In this document: positions 5,350-8,029 of the stretch, piece after piece
Layout of the letters: every line of letters begins with the position of its first letter
Position numbering within the stretch: position 1 is the stretch's first letter
Origin: QALR01 sp045646925
Lineage (GTDB): Bacteria > Bacillota > Clostridia > Oscillospirales > CAG-272
DNA length: 8,029 bases
Reading direction: 5' to 3'
NCBI GenBank assembly: GCA_045646925.1
Contig: JAZRLQ010000045.1
Coordinates: forward strand, 1-8,029
Position numbers and translations under genes: made by a program
Notes under the pieces: generated by a model
Told to the model about the DNA's origin: nothing
Database searches by the model: none
The model's input: only the letters and a program-made list of their open reading frames with translations

Positions 5350-5850
5350 ATGAATAAGAAAACAGTCGTATTTGATTTTGACGGCGTGATCCACAGTTAC
5401 ACGAGCGGGTGGAAAGGGGATACTGTTATCCCCGATCCTCCCGTCCCCGGAATAAAAGAAGCGATAGCCGACATCATGGAGGACTATATCGTTGTGGTAG
5501 TATCCACAAGATGTGCAACGGAAGAGGGCAAGGCGGCGATAGAGGCGTGGCTTCACAAGTATGGCATTGAGGTTGACGAGGTCACAAAGGAAAAGCCTCC
5601 TGCGATTTGCTACATCGACGACAGAGCGATCTGCTTTGACGGGCGTCCGGAATTGTTGAGGTCAAAAATCGAGGCGTTTAAGCCGTGGTATCAGAATATC
5701 GAAAATGACAGTTTGTGGTTCAAGATTATGGAAAAAGACGGCGTAAAGACCTATATATGTTCTAACTGCGGATTGTATTTTGCGACATTTGGAACAGCGC
5801 TGCCTAAGGAATGCCCGAATTGCTATATGAGGATGAAAGGCGGCGAGTGA
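5350..5850 (+). CDS. HAD-superfamily hydrolase fused to a C-terminal zinc ribbon
   Basis: Residues 5-13 read TVVFDFDGV, the HAD motif I with the nucleophile Asp9 and Asp11. Motif II is VVVVSTRC (Ser52/Thr53). A Lys near 80-82 precedes PPAICYIDDRA, where Asp90/Asp91 give the acidic motif IV. All catalytic residues of a small, essentially capless HAD phosphatase are therefore present; the substrate is unknown, possibly a nucleotide or phosphorylated nucleic-acid end. The HAD part ends at about 113 (FKPWY). A further 50 residues carry CSNC (137-140) and CPNC (155-158), a four-cysteine zinc ribbon. GAAAGGAG precedes the ATG at a good distance. The TGA at the end is followed after one base by the next gene. 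Confidence 0.9.
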   Translation: MNKKTVVFDFDGVIHSYTSGWKGDTVIPDPPVPGIKEAIADIMEDYIVVVVSTRCATEEGKAAIEAWLHKYGIEVDEVTKEKPPAICYIDDRAICFDGRPELLRSKIEAFKPWYQNIENDSLWFKIMEKDGVKTYICSNCGLYFATFGTALPKECPNCYMRMKGGE

Positions 5851-5851
5851 T

Positions 5852-6247
5852 ATGATGGTAGGTTGTTGGTTATCGGAGTGCAAATGGTGTGAAAACGGTT
5901 GGTGTCAAAGGGGGAGCATAACCATTGACGAAGATAAAGAGTGTGAAGATTATGAATATTATCGGGACTCTTATACTGACTCCTTTTGGAAGTGTTTAAT
6001 TGAAGACGGTAAACCTTGCCGAAAACTTGTTAAGAACGGCAAGAAAATCGAATACAACGGTTATGTCTTTTATACAGAGGAAAAGATTACCGATGATGAA
6101 AACTATGATCTTACCGAGGAGCGTACGGGACTTAGTGTGGGTGAATTTGTAAGGCTAAAGGATCAAAGAAGATGGGCGTTATTCGTTGAGAGGGTTGGAA
6201 CATACCCCGATGTATCAACCTATCCCATCAAAGAGAAAGGAGAATGA
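5852..6247 (+). CDS. Cysteine-rich small phage protein (131 aa), unknown function
   Basis: The first 35 residues contain CWLSECKWCENGWCQRG and then ITIDEDKECEDYEY: cysteines at 5, 10, 13, 18 and about 31. The spacing looks like a small metal-binding knuckle, loosely like DUF1540-type proteins, though I do not claim that family. A second Cys pair lies near residues 49-56 (KCLIEDGKPC). The C-terminal half has beta-like segments (IEYNGYVFYTEEKI) and a basic helix (FVRLKDQRRWALFVERV). Two ATGs stand in tandem at 5852 and 5855; the ribosome binding site is weak, so translation is probably coupled to the HAD gene one base upstream. Codon use is A/T-rich compared with most of the window. Confidence 0.75.
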   Translation: MMVGCWLSECKWCENGWCQRGSITIDEDKECEDYEYYRDSYTDSFWKCLIEDGKPCRKLVKNGKKIEYNGYVFYTEEKITDDENYDLTEERTGLSVGEFVRLKDQRRWALFVERVGTYPDVSTYPIKEKGE

Positions 6248-6248
6248 T

Positions 6249-6788
6249 ATGACAGATAACGAGATTATAATGGCGTTGGAGCTGTGTTTTACTCCTAAAG
6301 GAACAACCGAAACGTGCGGCAAATGTCCGTATCACGAATACGGAAAGCTCTGTAAAGTGTGCCGCGATAGAGACGCCCTTGGCCTTATCAACCGCCAAAA
6401 GGCAGAGCTTGAGTACACGAAGCAAATGCTTGAGGCTGCCATCGCAGGTCAAGAGACGTTGCAACAGTATTTCTTGACCCCGGACAAGCCCGATGTCATT
6501 ATGATCAGGTACAACGAAAAAACAGGCAAGTGGGATAAGTACGAGCCGTATATGACCATCGAATGCCCGGAAGAAAAGGACTATGCGTTTATAGAAACGG
6601 CAATCGCAAAGCAGATCTTTAAAGAACCCTTGAAAGAAAGCCTCGCGGACTATGGTTGTCCGACCTGCGGAGCGTACATAAATTTCGACGGGCTCAACGG
6701 AAATGTCGAACACGCGCCGAAATACTGCTCCGAATGCGGTCAAAAATTAGATTGGAGGAAAGACAACAATGAGCAAAGAACAGATTGA
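6249..6788 (+). CDS. Phage protein with N-terminal Cys cluster, coiled coil and C-terminal zinc ribbon (179 aa)
   Basis: The start at 6249 is preferred because AAAGGAG lies seven to eight bases upstream; the earlier in-frame ATG at 6186 lies inside the preceding gene. Residues 1-12 (MTDNEIIMALEL) and the cysteines at 13, 23, 26, 35 and 38 (CGKCPYHEYGKLCKVC) lead into ALGLINRQKAELEYTKQMLEAA, a coiled-coil helix of a kind often seen in Firmicutes phage proteins. The middle part (72-130) is mixed alpha/beta. The end holds CPTC (137-140) and CSEC (160-163), a standard zinc ribbon. Two metal sites around a coiled coil suggest an adaptor or nucleic-acid-binding role, but the function is not known. 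The last 20 bases overlap the next gene. Confidence 0.82.
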   Translation: MTDNEIIMALELCFTPKGTTETCGKCPYHEYGKLCKVCRDRDALGLINRQKAELEYTKQMLEAAIAGQETLQQYFLTPDKPDVIMIRYNEKTGKWDKYEPYMTIECPEEKDYAFIETAIAKQIFKEPLKESLADYGCPTCGAYINFDGLNGNVEHAPKYCSECGQKLDWRKDNNEQRTD

Positions 6789-7116
6789 GAAAATGGCACG
6801 GGACATGGACGAGCTTCTGGTAGAAAAGCCGGATGAGATCTCCAAGCACCATCTGAACATGGCGGCATACCTTTACGGCAAGGGGTGGCGCTGTCAAGAG
6901 TGGATCAGCGTTGAGGATAGGTTGCCTGAAGCATATTGCGACTGCCTTATTTCCGTAAAAGTCGGAGATAGCGTAAAGGTGGATATGGGATATCGAACTC
7001 GATGTTTCGATTATCGCACCGGAGAAGAATCTTTGGTGTGGGTGGTTACAAACGATTGGGACGAAGGCTTTGAAATCACCCATTGGATGCCGCAACCCGA
7101 ACCGCCGAAGAAATAA
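6769..7116 (+). CDS. DUF551 domain protein (115 aa)
   Basis: Residues 45-113 carry the DUF551 signature: EWISVEDRLPEAYCDCLISVK at the start and ITHWMPQPEPPKK at the end, with variable strands between. The N-terminal 43 residues (MSKEQIEKMARDMDELLVEK, AAYLYGKGWRCQ) are a helical extension that also occurs in other small phage proteins. DUF551 proteins are common in phages and prophages, and their function is unknown. A TTGGAGGAAAG ribosome binding site lies about ten bases upstream. The gene begins inside the preceding one, and the TAA at 7114-7116 is followed by an 18-base gap to the next gene. Confidence 0.92.
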   Translation: MSKEQIEKMARDMDELLVEKPDEISKHHLNMAAYLYGKGWRCQEWISVEDRLPEAYCDCLISVKVGDSVKVDMGYRTRCFDYRTGEESLVWVVTNDWDEGFEITHWMPQPEPPKK

Positions 7117-7134
7117 CGAAAGGAGATAACGAAC

Positions 7135-7473
7135 ATGAAAAAATATGAGATTGCGACCTGTCCTTGCTGCGGAGGTGCGGCAGAACTCGTCAGAGGAGAG
7201 GCGTTTGGAGTGAGACAGAGATATGTCCGTTGCACGGAATGCGGACTCTCGTCGCAGAAGATCTACGTGGACAAGCCTGCGCTTACTGCCAAGAGCTATC
7301 CTCATCCGGACGAGAGCACGAGATATACCGAGGAAGAGGCAACGCGGATCACAGTGGAGCTTTGGAACAGCCGCGTGAATCTGAAGGACGATGCTGTTTC
7401 TTCGAAGGTTGTAGCGGAGATCTTCGGCAAGATCTTTGACGTTGAGGAATACAAAGGGGGTGACGAGCTGTGA
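7135..7473 (+). CDS. Lar-like restriction-alleviation family zinc-ribbon protein (112 aa)
   Basis: The N-terminus has CPCCGG (Cys9, Cys12) and a second pair RCTECG (Cys33, Cys36), separated by ELVRGEAFGVRQRYV. Helix EEEATRITVELWNSRVN follows at about 66-82. The order 'CPxCGG, CxxCG, acidic helix with A..I..WN.R' is that of the Lar-type family. The founding Lar protein of the Rac prophage relieves type I restriction; most relatives, including this one, are untested. The C-terminal 30 residues (DDAVSSKVVAEIFGKIFDVEEY) form an additional helix. A strong AAAGGAG precedes the ATG. The stop overlaps the next start (GTGA). Confidence 0.82.
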   Translation: MKKYEIATCPCCGGAAELVRGEAFGVRQRYVRCTECGLSSQKIYVDKPALTAKSYPHPDESTRYTEEEATRITVELWNSRVNLKDDAVSSKVVAEIFGKIFDVEEYKGGDEL

Positions 7474-7910
7474 GAGAGATCTTATTCCGTGGATTCCATC
7501 CCGACGAGAACGGTCCGCAGGAAATCACGCTCGACGGTATCAAGATCAAGGGAAGATGGGTGCAGGGTGATTTTTGTCACCCTTGCAATATCGTTTGCGA
7601 GGAAAACGGGGATTCCGTTCTCGGAACGAACGACGTTGTCTTCAGCGATTACGACGTCATCCCCGAAACCGTTGGTCAGTACATAGGCATCGACGACAAG
7701 AACGAAAAGAAGATCTTCCGCGGTGACATCGTAGACATTTACCGCGACCAAGAGCGCGGCGTGATCGAATGGTACGATGATGAAGCGGCATTCTTCGTAC
7801 GGCACAGCGAAAACGTGCTCGCAGACTTCTCTTGCTATTGGGGACGTGATCTGGAGGTCATCGGAGACGTTTACTCAAATCCTAAGCTGATCGGGGGTGC
7901 GGAGGAATGA
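7470..7910 (+). CDS. YopX family phage protein (146 aa)
   Basis: The protein begins REILFRGF, continues with GRWVQGDF, and carries the YopX hallmark block YDVIPETVGQYIGIDDKNEKKIFRGDIV at residues 61-88, followed by the beta-rich GVIEWYDDEAAFFV and a C-terminal LEVIGDVYSNPKL. Length and order are complete for the family, named after YopX of Bacillus phage SPbeta; the biological role is unknown. The start codon is GTG, overlapping the stop of the Lar-like gene by four bases. It has an excellent AAGGGGGTGA site (7455-7464) at short distance, which decides this start. The TGA overlaps the ATG of the next gene. Confidence 0.94.
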   Translation: MREILFRGFHPDENGPQEITLDGIKIKGRWVQGDFCHPCNIVCEENGDSVLGTNDVVFSDYDVIPETVGQYIGIDDKNEKKIFRGDIVDIYRDQERGVIEWYDDEAAFFVRHSENVLADFSCYWGRDLEVIGDVYSNPKLIGGAEE

Positions 7911-8029
7911 AAGCAATTATGCCGAAGAGCTGGGACAGGCTTCCGAAATCTCAGAAGGATAAGATCGTGGACGTGATGGAGGAGCAGATGGAAAAGCAAT
8001 TCGTCTTTATGCTTGACGCGCTGATCAAG
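7907..8029 (+). CDS. Phage early protein, N-terminal 41 residues (runs off the window)
   Basis: An ATG at 7907, overlapping the YopX stop (ATGA), is preceded by GGAGG and opens a frame to the window end. The visible part begins MKAIMPKSWDRLPKSQKDKI and continues as a helix VMEEQMEKQFVFMLDALIK. The opening 'MPKxWxxL.K..K..I' followed by a helix resembles small proteins seen in other Clostridia phages, of unknown function. The rest is outside the window, so no role can be given. Confidence 0.75.
   Translation, partial: MKAIMPKSWDRLPKSQKDKIVDVMEEQMEKQFVFMLDALIK

Noticed and set aside
6186..6248. Earlier ATG for the zinc-ribbon protein at 6249
   Set aside because: It would overlap the preceding gene by about 60 bases with no ribosome binding site. 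The downstream start has AAAGGAG and the typical MTDNEI beginning.
1..8029. tRNA, rRNA, CRISPR array, insertion sequence or att site
   Set aside because: None was seen on either strand. There is no spaced repeat array, no transposase or integrase, and no cloverleaf-like segment in the small noncoding gaps.

Overview
The window looks like the early (replication-control) region of a temperate phage or prophage from a low-to-mid GC Gram-positive host, most likely a gut-type Clostridia (Bacillota). The reasons are a dense, one-directional run of short genes with ATGA/GTGA overlaps, strong AGGAGG-type ribosome binding sites, and a family set typical of Clostridia phages: XRE regulator, SSB, ParB-like protein, replisome-organizer N-terminal domain, AbrB, HAD, DUF551, Lar-like and YopX. 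No structural, lysis, integrase or host housekeeping gene is present. All assignments come from reading the sequence and protein motifs; no database search was run.

Layout. (1) 1-148: C-terminal end of an XRE-type repressor/Cro-like regulator. (2) 149-328: a 180-bp gene-free control region. It holds an 8+8 bp perfect dyad and a compact minus-strand unit consisting of an extended -10 promoter, about 70 nt with two stem-loops, and a T-rich intrinsic terminator. I read this as a small RNA gene. (3) 329-4006: replication module with two small unknown proteins, SSB, a 510-aa ParB-like protein, a small helical protein, and a replisome organizer. The interdomain linker of the organizer contains 11-bp and 12-bp direct repeats, an AT-rich stretch and three identical perfect matches to the DnaA-box consensus, so it is a strong candidate origin of replication. 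(4) 4003-5337: AbrB-type regulator followed by two unknown proteins. (5) 5350-8029: accessory early genes (HAD phosphatase fused to a zinc ribbon, several Cys-rich or zinc-ribbon proteins, DUF551, Lar-like, YopX, and the start of one more gene that runs off the window).

How it probably works together (inference). The XRE protein, the small RNA and AbrB would control early expression. The replisome organizer, possibly with host DnaA, would open the origin inside its own gene. SSB would protect the single strands. The ParB-like protein may act in DNA organisation or regulation. The downstream zinc-ribbon/Lar/YopX block looks like the variable early cargo where phages keep host-takeover or counter-defence proteins. 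The two most interesting items are the minus-strand small RNA unit and the in-gene origin.
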